From JBEIFW01 sp044370695 (lineage in GTDB: Bacteria > Actinomycetota > Acidimicrobiia > Acidimicrobiales > Ilumatobacteraceae), in contig JBILVB010000001.1 in NCBI GenBank assembly GCA_044370695.1, forward strand, positions 1 to 64,000: a stretch of DNA of 64,000 nucleotides. The letters are read 5' to 3'. The notes below the pieces were generated by a model. That model did not search any database, was not told the DNA's origin, and saw only the letters and a list, made by a program, of their open reading frames with translations. Below are positions 1-7,311 of the stretch, piece by piece. The position numbers and the translations under genes are program-made. How positions within the stretch are numbered: position 1 is the first letter of the stretch; every line of letters starts with the position of its first letter.

Positions 1-420
1 GCTCGCCAGCACGGCAGCGATGACGCAGGATTCGACGTCGGCGTCGGCTTCGAGCACCACGCGTGCGAACGGACCGGACTCCGGTTCCAGCACGAGTAGG
101 TGTGCCGTCGGCGCCCCGGCCGAGACCGTCCAGAACTGGCGCCCAGATACACCTCTCCCGAGCATCGCCCCGACACGGCGTCGGCCCGGCCGCTTGCCCC
201 CGTTGTGCGTCCCGAACCCGGCCGCTCGATGATCGATGTCGGTCTCGAGCGCGCCGCGACTGTCGATGAACGCTGCGCGCACGGTCGCAAGGTCAACCAC
301 AAGCGATCGCCGCCAAGTGAACAGGCGATCCCAACCGCTCAACTCGACCCTCACGGCACCACTCGCGCAAGCCACTTCGAACGCCACGGCACCACGGTAG
401 CCGCCAGAGGATTCGGGCAT
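1..420 (-). CDS. PH-like small actinobacterial protein (partial, runs off left edge)
   Basis: An open minus-strand frame enters at the left edge and begins at ATG 418-420; an in-frame TAG lies just upstream at 454-456. The 140 visible residues read as a beta-rich protein with the segments WDRLFTWRRSLVVDL, DHRAAGFGTHNGG and FWTVSAGAPTAHLLVLEPES. This order (strand, an Arg-Ala-x-Gly loop, then an F-W-x-V strand followed by hydrophobic strands) recalls the short bacterial PH-like proteins found in many actinobacteria, whose biochemical role is unknown. The C-terminus is outside the window. GTG 352-354 is an alternative start that would trim a weakly conserved N-terminus. Family assignment is from pattern memory, so moderate; coding status is well supported by residue composition. 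Confidence 0.6.
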   Translation of the reverse strand, partial: MPESSGGYRGAVAFEVACASGAVRVELSGWDRLFTWRRSLVVDLATVRAAFIDSRGALETDIDHRAAGFGTHNGGKRPGRRRVGAMLGRGVSGRQFWTVSAGAPTAHLLVLEPESGPFARVVLEADADVESCVIAAVLAS

Positions 421-497
421 CTCCGACGAAGGGTCACGGCCGCCGCTGATCGCCTAACGAGGGCGCCACGAGCCGAGCCGCCGAACCGCTGAGGCTG

Positions 498-1319
498 CTA
501 TGTCGACATCTTGCGTCGACACACCAGACAGCCCGTGTCTTTCGATACGTGGAACACGCCGTCGGTCGTACCGCGAAGCACGAGGTCGTGCAGCTGGCGC
601 TGCTGTTCGGGCGTGGCCGAGTTGGCTGGTGGCGACGAGGTGATGAAGTCGAGCACATGATCGGTGTTGGTGACCCGTAGCGCATCGTCGTAGCGGTGCC
701 AGCACACCTCACCGAAGTGGTCGATCAGCATCATCGCCGCGTCGCCCGGAGTGAACGAGCGATTCACGGTGTACCGACCCACCTCACCGAACACCTCCAT
801 CCGGATCGCTTCGATCTCCCGCAGGTGTCCGGGCCCATTGGTCATGATCCCCACCGTCCCGTCTGGCGCCACCACGCGAGCCAACTCCGCCACCGCCTTG
901 GCCGGTTCGGGGACGTGATACAGCGCATAGGTCGATACGGCAACGTCGAACGCTGCATCGCTGAACGGCAGATCGCGCGCGTCGCACACACGACCCTCTA
1001 CCGATGCGAACCGGCCCGTAGCTCGAGCCCGGTCGACAGCTTCGTCGACCATCCCAGCCGATAGATCGCTCAGCACGAGCCGCAGCCCGTCCGGGGCAAC
1101 CACCGCGACGTGCTCCCACAAACCACCAGCGCCGGTACCGACATCGAGCACCCGACCTCCCGCCGGCCAATCGATGAGCGATGCGAACATGTCGAATGCT
1201 GCGACCGGTGCAGTTCGATAGCGGACATGCAGGCTTGCCCGCTTGGCAAGCTGGCTCGAATCCCGGTACTGCACCGTGCGCAGGTACTCCACATCACGAT
1301 CCTGGTCACCGGCCGACAT
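498..1319 (-). CDS. Class I SAM-dependent methyltransferase
   Basis: This 273-residue cytosolic protein carries the S-adenosylmethionine motif I, LDVGTGAGG, near residue 57, an acidic motif II segment (LVLSDLSAGMV), and a later FDVAVSTYALYHVPEP segment typical of UbiE/ArsM-like class I methyltransferases. The C-terminal third differs from menaquinone methyltransferases and ends in a short Cys-x-x-Cys-Arg-Arg tail (CLVCRRK). The substrate cannot be read from sequence. The gene stands alone with a palindromic element 35 bp upstream of its ATG start. It lies on the far side of the integrase from tRNA-Ser and may be cargo of the element that the integrase mobilises, but this is inference. Confidence 0.85.
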   Translation of the reverse strand: MSAGDQDRDVEYLRTVQYRDSSQLAKRASLHVRYRTAPVAAFDMFASLIDWPAGGRVLDVGTGAGGLWEHVAVVAPDGLRLVLSDLSAGMVDEAVDRARATGRFASVEGRVCDARDLPFSDAAFDVAVSTYALYHVPEPAKAVAELARVVAPDGTVGIMTNGPGHLREIEAIRMEVFGEVGRYTVNRSFTPGDAAMMLIDHFGEVCWHRYDDALRVTNTDHVLDFITSSPPANSATPEQQRQLHDLVLRGTTDGVFHVSKDTGCLVCRRKMST

Positions 1320-1353
1320 CGGCCAACCCTAACCGGCGACACGGGCGCTGGTT

Positions 1354-1366
1354 ATTGCGTCGCAAT
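1354..1366. promoter_or_regulatory. Perfect 13-bp palindrome upstream of the methyltransferase gene
   Basis: ATTGCG-T-CGCAAT is a perfect 6-1-6 inverted repeat set in a locally AT-richer stretch 35 bp upstream of the methyltransferase start at 1319. Its place and symmetry fit an operator for a dimeric regulator. The rest of the 252-bp gap 1320-1572 shows nothing recognisable. Confidence 0.45.
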
Positions 1367-1572
1367 CAAACCAGCCGCTGCATGAGCGCGTAACGACGGC
1401 TGCGAAGCGGTCGTCGGCGCCGCCGGGCGCGTTGCATAGGTGCCGGTAGGTGGCAGTACCCACATGACGAGTTCCGTTCACAGCTGAGGAAGCGCCGCGA
1501 GACGCTGCCGGACCAATGGCGCATGGTCGTGCCGCAACCCGGCCGGATTCCGGGCCGCAGGGCCCGACTTGT

Positions 1573-2844
1573 TCACGCCTTCCGGCTTGCCGGCTTTCGT
1601 GGCTTGGCAGGCTTGGCTGCTGAAGGTTCGAGTTCGGGGATGACGTCGAGGTGACGGGCCGCGGCTTGCAAGGTGATCATCGGTCGCTCACCGAGCCGAC
1701 GCACATAGCCCGCCGTAGTAGCACTCGACGCATGGCCGACATGACGAGCGATATCGGCCAGATCGATCCCCTCCTCCGCATACAACGTGGTGACCACCGT
1801 GCGCCGCCCCACATGCGTCCCCAACCCGCGCGGATCGATCCCCGCCGCCACCGCAGCCCGCGCCAACACCTTCGTCACCTTCTGCCGATTCAACACCCCA
1901 CCCGTGAGCGTGGTGAACACCAACTCCACCCGCTCGCCGTCATACACATGCTCCTCCCACACCTCCGCCGCCTCGCGCTCGACACGTTGAGCCTCACGAC
2001 GAGCCCGCAACAGTGCGACCACACCCGGCGCCAGATGATGCACCCCATGCGCACCCACCGTCTTCGGGTCACCCAACACCGTGCCCACCCCATCCACATA
2101 CACCGCCGCCCGACGAACCACCGCCACCCGCGCATCAAGATCGACATCAGCCCACGCCAACCCCAACACCTCACTCACCCGCCACCCCTGCACGAACAAC
2201 AACGCCACCGCCGCACCCAACCGCTCACCCGACGCCGCAGCAATCAACCGGCGAGCCTCATCAGGCGTCAACGCCCGCGTCGCAGCCGGCTGACTCTTCG
2301 GAGGTTTCACCGCATCCGTCACATTCCCCGACACCAACCCGTACCCGACCGCGACCGCCAACACCTGCCGCAACGTCAACCGCGTGTCTTTCACCGTCCG
2401 CGCCGCCAACCCATCACGCTGCAACCCCGCCAACCACACCTGCACCTGCTCAGGCCGCAACTCGCGAACCGGAACCTCACCCAACCCGGCCCGCACACGC
2501 GCCACCCGATCCGCATACTTCGCCAACGAACTCGGCCGCACCTGCCCCGCCGCCACATTCGCCAACCACCACTCCGCCAACACCCCCACCGTCACCGACC
2601 GATCAAAACGCGACGGGGTCTGGTTCACCACCTCGTCCAGCGCCGCAGCACGTTTCGCCAACACCGCCTCACGCGTCTTCGCGCTCACCGTACGCAACTT
2701 CCCCGACCCATCCCGGAACGTCGCCGTCCACCGCCCATCACGACGCGGATACAACGAACCCTCACCATTCGCGGCCTTCCCGTGCACACTGAACGACCCA
2801 TCGCCAGCCACACTCCGCTTCCCCGACGGACGTCTCGCCATCAC
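1573..2844 (-). CDS. Tyrosine-type site-specific recombinase (phage/ICE integrase)
   Basis: The 423-residue protein has the full integrase layout: an N-terminal arm-binding beta region (GEGSLYPRRDGRWTATFRD, about 27-46), a SAM-like core-binding domain (about 84-170), and a C-terminal catalytic domain. All catalytic residues are visible: R222 (GWRVSEV), the beta-hairpin K261, H344 and R347 (THVGRR), H371 (HVGH) and nucleophile Y380 (TAGYVRR). It is read toward lower coordinates, away from tRNA-Ser(UGA), whose 3' end lies 138 bp upstream of the start. That is the classic position for an integrase of an element inserted at a tRNA 3' end. The basic tail (KPAKPRKPASRKA) probably contacts DNA. The gene appears intact. 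No excisionase is recognisable nearby. Confidence 0.93.
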   Translation of the reverse strand: MMARRPSGKRSVAGDGSFSVHGKAANGEGSLYPRRDGRWTATFRDGSGKLRTVSAKTREAVLAKRAAALDEVVNQTPSRFDRSVTVGVLAEWWLANVAAGQVRPSSLAKYADRVARVRAGLGEVPVRELRPEQVQVWLAGLQRDGLAARTVKDTRLTLRQVLAVAVGYGLVSGNVTDAVKPPKSQPAATRALTPDEARRLIAAASGERLGAAVALLFVQGWRVSEVLGLAWADVDLDARVAVVRRAAVYVDGVGTVLGDPKTVGAHGVHHLAPGVVALLRARREAQRVEREAAEVWEEHVYDGERVELVFTTLTGGVLNRQKVTKVLARAAVAAGIDPRGLGTHVGRRTVVTTLYAEEGIDLADIARHVGHASSATTAGYVRRLGERPMITLQAAARHLDVIPELEPSAAKPAKPRKPASRKA

Positions 2845-2859
2845 CCCAAACTACCCGTT

Positions 2860-2881
2860 CGGCAGTAACCGCGGCAGTAAC
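2860..2881. repeat. Paired direct repeat CGGCAGTAAC before the integrase gene
   Basis: Two identical copies of CGGCAGTAAC start at 2860 and 2872, a 12-bp period, just upstream of the integrase start at 2844. With the second repeat pair at 2884-2915 they fill the gap between integrase and tRNA. Short phased repeats here are what arm-type integrase or excisionase sites look like; function is inferred. Confidence 0.5.
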
Positions 2882-2883
2882 GC

Positions 2884-2915
2884 CCCACGAACACCAGTGA
2901 ACACCCACGAACACC
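2884..2915. repeat. Paired direct repeat CCCACGAACACC between integrase and tRNA-Ser
   Basis: CCCACGAACACC occurs at 2884-2895 and again at 2904-2915 (20-bp period), with a partial copy (GTGAACACC) between. The spacing is about two helical turns, as for arm-type sites bound by tyrosine integrases. The presumed core crossover site would be the adjacent tRNA 3' end. Confidence 0.5.
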
Positions 2916-2982
2916 GGCACCCTATTCACCCAGTTCAGAGGCTGTTTTCGGTTTCTCTGACCTGGACGAAAAACTCCACGAG

Positions 2983-3067
2983 CGGAACGGGAGGGATTCG
3001 AACCCTCGGGCCCGTCAAGGCCGGCCGCTTTCAAGGCGGCTGCATTCGTCCGCTCTGCCACCGTTCC
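2983..3067 (-). tRNA. tRNA-Ser (anticodon UGA)
   Basis: The minus strand folds as an 85-nt class II tRNA. The acceptor stem pairs GGAACGG (from 3067 inward) with CCGTTCC, the discriminator base is G, and the anticodon stem GCCGC/GCGGC encloses loop CTTGAAA with anticodon TGA. A long variable arm follows, and the T-arm carries the GGTTCGAATCC signature. CCA is not encoded. It is the likely integration target of the element carrying the downstream integrase; a second copy of its 3' end was not seen in the window, so the other attachment site probably lies further left. Confidence 0.95.
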
Positions 3068-3115
3068 GGGCGAGACGCTACCCGCCGGCCGACCGATGCG
3101 ACCCTCCCTGACCGC

Positions 3116-3748
3116 TCAGAACACGCCGTCGCGCGGCGTCACGAAGAGCGCCTCGGCGTCGGCGAACACCACCTCGCCGTCCCGCGCCTCGGCCCGGACG
3201 TGGATCTTGCGCCCTTCGACGGACTCGACCCACGCCTGGAACTCGACTGGTCGCCGGATCGGGGCTCCCGCCCGGTAGTTCACGACCAGGCGGGCGGTGA
3301 ACCCGCGGTTGCCCGACACCCGGTTGGTGGCGCCCATGATCTCGTCGAACAGCATGGCCACGACCCCACCGTGGATCCGTTCCGGCGGCCCCTGGAACAT
3401 GGCGTCGGCAACGACGGTCGCCACGGCCGAGTTCGGTCCCGCCCGGCGCACCGCGAACTCGGGTGCGCTCGGGCTCATACGCCCGCCCGCGACCGACATG
3501 GCGTCGAACGCGAACGGCTCACCGATCGGGGTGTCGACCGGGGCGATGCCGCCGCGCAGGTCGGGCATCATCGCTTCCATGTCGGCCCGCTTGTCGCGCA
3601 TCGGCACCTCGCCGATCCGCTCGACGAGCGCCTCGGCCGCCGCGCGCACCTCGGCCAGCACGTCCGCCGGCACCTCGTAGCCGCCCACCAGCCGGTTCAA
3701 CCGCCGCAGCGCCGCTGCGGCCCCTTCGAGCGCTGCCCAGTCCGTCAC
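3116..3748 (-). CDS. PaaI-family hotdog-fold thioesterase
   Basis: This 210-residue protein has an N-terminal alpha-helical extension (to about residue 70) followed by a hotdog domain. The family signature is clear: MFQGPPERIHGGVVAMLFDE around residue 120, with the HGG turn and catalytic acidic residue. It probably hydrolyses an acyl-CoA thioester, but the chain type is not readable. The gene at 28186-28875 is a paralogue sharing the helical extension (ALRRLNR), the FQGPPER-HGG block and the VEGRKI segment near the C-terminus. It stands between tRNA-Ser and a hydrolase gene read in the same direction, 19 bp from that gene's stop, so the three minus-strand genes here need not form one operon. 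Confidence 0.85.
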   Translation of the reverse strand: MTDWAALEGAAAALRRLNRLVGGYEVPADVLAEVRAAAEALVERIGEVPMRDKRADMEAMMPDLRGGIAPVDTPIGEPFAFDAMSVAGGRMSPSAPEFAVRRAGPNSAVATVVADAMFQGPPERIHGGVVAMLFDEIMGATNRVSGNRGFTARLVVNYRAGAPIRRPVEFQAWVESVEGRKIHVRAEARDGEVVFADAEALFVTPRDGVF

Positions 3749-3767
3749 GGGTCGGCGACCCTACCGG

Positions 3768-4619
3768 TCAGGCCCCGCCGGCCAGAAAGGCTCGCAGTGC
3801 CGCAGCAGTCCGCTGTGGCGCCTCCTCGGGCAGGAAGTGCCCGCACGGCAACGCCTCGCCGGTGACATCGGTGGCCCACCGTTCCCACACGGCGAGCGGG
3901 GTCCCGGCCCCGAGCGAGCGCTCGCCCCACAGCACCAGCGTCGGGCAGCCGATCGTGCGCCCGGCGTCCCGGTCGGCCCGGTCGATCTCGACGTCCACTC
4001 CGGCGCCCGCTCGGTAGTCGTCGCAGCTGGCGCGGATCACCTCGGGCGTGAACGCGGCGACGTAGGCGTCGAGATCGATCGGGCCGCCGGCCCAGCCGGC
4101 GCACACGGTGCGCAGCCAGTACTCGGGGTCATTGCCGATCAGGCGCTCGGGGAACGGCGCCGGCCGGGCCAGGAAGTGCCAGTGGAACGCCCCGACCGCG
4201 GCCGCTCCCTTCAGGCGGTCCCACTGCTCGATCGTCGGCAGGATGTCGAGCACGGCCAGGCGGCTGACACGTTCGGGATGGTCGAGGGCCATGCGGTACG
4301 CGACCCGGCCGCCGCGGTCGTGGCCGGCCACGCCGAAGCGCTCGTGGCCCAACTCGCCCATCACCGCGACCAACTCGGCCGCCATCACCCGCTTCGAGTA
4401 GGCCACGGCGCGCTCCCCGGCCGGCGGGGTGTGGCTGGCCCCGTAGCCCCGCAGATCGGCGCAGACCACCGTGTGCCCGGCGGCCGCCAGCACCGGGGCC
4501 ACGTGCCGCCACATCTCGTGTGTCTGCGGATAGCCGTGCAGCAGCAGCACCGGTGCGCCGGTCCCCGCCGTCACGACGTGGATGCCTGCGACCGTGGCCG
4601 CCTCGAACCCGTCGATCAC
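3768..4619 (-). CDS. Alpha/beta hydrolase resembling fluoroacetate dehalogenase
   Basis: The 283-residue protein has the alpha/beta-hydrolase opening HGYPQTHEMW near residue 29 and an aspartate rather than serine nucleophile, D101, in GHDRGG. Flanking R102 and R105, acid D125 and catalytic H261 (CGHFLPEEAP) are present. In the cap region, H146-W147 and Y202 fall where fluoroacetate dehalogenases carry their halide-binding His, Trp and Tyr. The spacings D101 to D125 (24) and D101 to H146 (45) match those I recall for that family. The GTG start at 4617-4619 overlaps the upstream ceramidase-like stop as GTGA, so the two are translationally coupled. A related Asp-nucleophile epoxide or haloalkane hydrolase is the alternative. 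A longer open frame continues upstream but is antisense to other genes. Confidence 0.8.
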   Translation of the reverse strand: MIDGFEAATVAGIHVVTAGTGAPVLLLHGYPQTHEMWRHVAPVLAAAGHTVVCADLRGYGASHTPPAGERAVAYSKRVMAAELVAVMGELGHERFGVAGHDRGGRVAYRMALDHPERVSRLAVLDILPTIEQWDRLKGAAAVGAFHWHFLARPAPFPERLIGNDPEYWLRTVCAGWAGGPIDLDAYVAAFTPEVIRASCDDYRAGAGVDVEIDRADRDAGRTIGCPTLVLWGERSLGAGTPLAVWERWATDVTGEALPCGHFLPEEAPQRTAAALRAFLAGGA

Positions 4620-6010
4620 GACCGTGCCTCCATCGTCGCCAGCGCCGCCGCCGCCCGGTCGAGCAGCGTGTCCACGGCGTCGGGCGCGAGCGCGGCCGTG
4701 ACCGTCTCGTACCGCTCCCCGGCGTCGACCTCCGCGAAGTGCGACGCAACCGGCAGGTACCGGAAGTGGTCGCCGGCCAGGCCCACGACGAACGCCCGGT
4801 CCGAGCCGCTTCGGGCCGACCACGCCCGACCCACCTCCACCAGCGCCTCCCCCGGCAGCAGGCACAGCGACAGGTCGTGGAGCCGCAGCACGTGCACGGG
4901 CACGGCCACCGGCGCCGAGCGACCCCGCCGGGCGCGGACCCCGAACGACACCAGCCGGTGGCACACCGCCACCATCAGCTCCCGCATGGCGTCGTCGTCG
5001 AGATCCTCGGCGACGACCACCGACGACGCCTCGGACCACAGCGCCCCGGGCGCGATCGCCCGCTCGCCCAGACGCCGCTGCAGCACCGCGACGCTGCGTG
5101 CCTCCAGCGCGTCGAGCGCCTCGCCGTCGAGCTCCGCGTACGACGGCGGCACCAGCACCTCGAGACGCTGCGCGGCGCACGCGGCCAGCTCGTCCGTGGG
5201 CGCGGCGCGCACCACGTCCACCACCGCCGTGGCCAACCGCTCGCCGAGCGCCACGGTGTCGGCCCACGAGCCCCCGCAGTACCCACGGGCGTCGAGCGCA
5301 TCGCGCCGCGGGCTGGTGGCCGGCACCACGTCGCCCTCGGTGGTGTTGACGAACAGCGCCACCTCCACCCCGAGGCGCTCCTCGACGAGGCGCTGTGCCA
5401 CGCCGGGGTAGTCGGCGCTCACCAGGTTCGAGTCCCAGCCGAGCGTCGTGGGGTGGCAGCCGGCACCGAACAGCACGGCCCGCAGGGCGCCGCTGCGGGC
5501 GTCCGTGACCGCGAACACCGGTACCCGGCCGTCGACGGCGTCGTCCACGGCACCGCCGCGGCGCCGGTTCCACAACCCGGTGAGCACCCCCACCCCGGTG
5601 CGGACGCGGGCCGGTGCCACGTCGGCCAGCGCCGCCCGCACGAGCCCGTCGAGGGCCGCCAGCAACGCCGGGGCGTACGCGGCCACCCCGGGCTCTGCGC
5701 TGCCCGGGGCGTAGGGCACCGGGCCCGAATGGGTGTGCGACGCCGTTACGCACAGCTCGTCGGCGCCGAGGCCGACGTCGGCCAGCGAGGCCCGCAGCGC
5801 TGCGGTGAGGGCGCCGGGTACGTGCAGCAGGTCCATCGTCACCAGCACGACGCGCCGGCCGGCACCCACCAGGACGAGCGCCTTCGCGTACAAGCGGTCG
5901 TGCACCCCCGCCGACGGTTCGGTGCGCTGGCCGAACCCGGCCAGCAGGACCGGCTCCGACGGCGTGATGTCGACCCGGGCCCGACCGATCGAGATCTCCA
6001 CGCCCGGCAT
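4616..6010 (-). CDS. Neutral/alkaline ceramidase-like hydrolase (N-terminal domain type)
   Basis: The 464-residue protein begins VEISIGRARVDITP and contains ASHTHSGP near residue 90 and a later NTTEGDVVP segment. These are hallmarks of the zinc amidase domain of neutral/alkaline non-lysosomal ceramidases and related uncharacterised bacterial proteins. The histidines of SHTH and GCHPTTLGWDSNLVSADYPG would hold zinc. It lacks the C-terminal immunoglobulin-like domain and a signal peptide, so it is shorter than true secreted ceramidases and probably works in the cytosol on another amide or ester. ATG 6008-6010 is used because upstream frame residues are low-complexity and antisense to the thiolase leader. 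Its stop overlaps the start of the dehalogenase-like gene. Confidence 0.75.
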   Translation of the reverse strand: MPGVEISIGRARVDITPSEPVLLAGFGQRTEPSAGVHDRLYAKALVLVGAGRRVVLVTMDLLHVPGALTAALRASLADVGLGADELCVTASHTHSGPVPYAPGSAEPGVAAYAPALLAALDGLVRAALADVAPARVRTGVGVLTGLWNRRRGGAVDDAVDGRVPVFAVTDARSGALRAVLFGAGCHPTTLGWDSNLVSADYPGVAQRLVEERLGVEVALFVNTTEGDVVPATSPRRDALDARGYCGGSWADTVALGERLATAVVDVVRAAPTDELAACAAQRLEVLVPPSYAELDGEALDALEARSVAVLQRRLGERAIAPGALWSEASSVVVAEDLDDDAMRELMVAVCHRLVSFGVRARRGRSAPVAVPVHVLRLHDLSLCLLPGEALVEVGRAWSARSGSDRAFVVGLAGDHFRYLPVASHFAEVDAGERYETVTAALAPDAVDTLLDRAAAALATMEARS

Positions 6011-6087
6011 CGTACGAGCAGCGCCCGCCCCGACCGTTTTGCGTCGCCCGAAAGGGGCGTGCTGTCGTGCGCTGACAGGAGGGACCG

Positions 6088-6117
6088 ATGCCCGAGCCGT
6101 ACGAGGACCAACCATGA
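6088..6117 (+). CDS. Possible 9-codon leader peptide before the thiolase gene
   Basis: A strong AGGAGGG Shine-Dalgarno at about 6078-6084 sits just before ATG 6088, which reads a nine-residue peptide (MPEPYEDQP). It stops at TGA 6115-6117, overlapping the thiolase ATG at 6114 as ATGA. The thiolase has its own weaker GAGGA six bases before its start. The mini-frame may couple or regulate translation, or be chance. Confidence 0.3.
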   Translation: MPEPYEDQP

Positions 6118-7301
6118 GCGACGACGAGCTCGGCCGGTTGCTCGGCCGCGCCGCGATCGTCGGCCTCGGCATCACCGAAGTGGGCAAGGTCTACGGCCGC
6201 AGCGCACTCGATTTCGCCGCCGACGCCGCCCGCCGTGCCGTCGCCGATGCCGGGCTGACGATGAGCGACGTCGACGGCGTGCTGATGTCCAACGGCGCCT
6301 CGGGCGGCGTCGACCTGCGGCTCCAGCGGGAGCTCGGCCTGCGCAACCTGGGTCTGCTGTCGATCGTGTCGTCTTACGGCGCCACAGCGATCGCCATGGT
6401 GCAGCAGGCGGCGATCGCCGTCGCCACCGGTCAGGCGACCACCGTGGTGTGCGTCCACGCCGATGCACCCCTGCAACCCGAACAGCGCTCCAGTGCCGCC
6501 TACGACCGCTCCGCCACGGCGCCGGCCGGCTTCGCGTCGTACTTCGTGGCCTCCGGGATGCGCAGCGCCAACGCCGGCTACGCACTGGCGGCGCGGCGGC
6601 ACATGACCCGCTACGGGACGACCAGCGAGCAGCTCGGGGCCGTCGCCGTCGCCCAACGGGCCTGGGCCGCCGGGAACCCGCTGGCCCGGTTCCGCGACCC
6701 GATCACGATCGCCGACCATCAGGCCTCGCGCGTCGTGATGGACCCGTTGCGCCTGCTCGACTGCTGCATGGTCTCCAACGGCGGCATCGCCGTGGTGGTC
6801 ACCTCCCTCGAGCGGGCGCGCGATCTCGCGCAGCCGCCGGTCCATCTGTGGGGCGCGGCCCAGTGTCATCACGGCCAACCCTTCGCCCGCGGCAACGAAC
6901 TCGGCCTGTGGACCGGCGCCGCCATCGCCGGACCGAAGGCGATGGCGATGGCGGGGGTGCGCCCCGGCGACATCGACCTGCGCGAGCTGTACGACTGCTA
7001 CACGATCACCTGCCTGGTCACCCTCGAGGACTACGGGTTCTGCGCCAAGGGTGACAGCGGGCCGCTGGCCGCCTCCGGCGCGCTCGGACCCGGTGGTTCG
7101 CTGCCGACGAACACCGGCGGCGGGCAGCTCTCCTCGTACTACCTGTGGGGCATGACCCCGTTGTCCGAAGCGGTGATCCAGATCCGTGGCCAGGGCGGCG
7201 AACGCCAGGTGCCCCGCCACGACGTCGGCATCGTGAGCGGCAACGGCGGCGTCCTCGACTACCACGCCTGCCTCGTCGTCGGCCGCGAGCCGAGGCGCTG
7301 A
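6114..7301 (+). CDS. Thiolase-fold protein (lipid-transfer-protein/Ltp2 type)
   Basis: The 395-residue protein begins AAIVGLGITEVGKVYGRSALDFAADAARRA and ends with LPTNTGGGQLSSYYLWGM and a GNGG loop, the pattern of non-decarboxylating thiolase-fold lipid-transfer proteins. The usual nucleophilic cysteine context of true thiolases is not evident (TTVVCVHADAP occupies that area). Ltp2-type members of this family act not as thiolases but as aldolases that form a complex with a DUF35 protein in steroid side-chain breakdown. A DUF35 gene follows after 10 bp, so an aldolase-like role in acyl-CoA side-chain cleavage is the best inference. It heads a plus-strand set with DUF35, a racemase/CoA-transferase and a VOC gene. 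Confidence 0.82.
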   Translation: MSDDELGRLLGRAAIVGLGITEVGKVYGRSALDFAADAARRAVADAGLTMSDVDGVLMSNGASGGVDLRLQRELGLRNLGLLSIVSSYGATAIAMVQQAAIAVATGQATTVVCVHADAPLQPEQRSSAAYDRSATAPAGFASYFVASGMRSANAGYALAARRHMTRYGTTSEQLGAVAVAQRAWAAGNPLARFRDPITIADHQASRVVMDPLRLLDCCMVSNGGIAVVVTSLERARDLAQPPVHLWGAAQCHHGQPFARGNELGLWTGAAIAGPKAMAMAGVRPGDIDLRELYDCYTITCLVTLEDYGFCAKGDSGPLAASGALGPGGSLPTNTGGGQLSSYYLWGMTPLSEAVIQIRGQGGERQVPRHDVGIVSGNGGVLDYHACLVVGREPRR

Positions 7302-7311
7302 GGAGCCCCCT

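Noticed and set aside
1651..2868. 405-residue plus-strand Pro/Arg/His-rich frame opposite the integrase
   Set aside because: No domain can be seen, and the minus strand encodes an integrase with all catalytic residues; composition is that of an antisense frame.
2762..3061. 99-residue minus-strand frame starting inside tRNA-Ser (MAERTNAAALKAAGLDG...)
   Set aside because: It reads through the tRNA-Ser gene and its downstream gap and overlaps the integrase N-terminus; this peptide is a well-known artefact of tRNA-Ser sequences.
3768..7265. 1165-residue minus-strand frame
   Set aside because: Only its last 283 codons (from GTG 4619) match a protein family; the rest is an antisense shadow of the ceramidase-like and thiolase genes.
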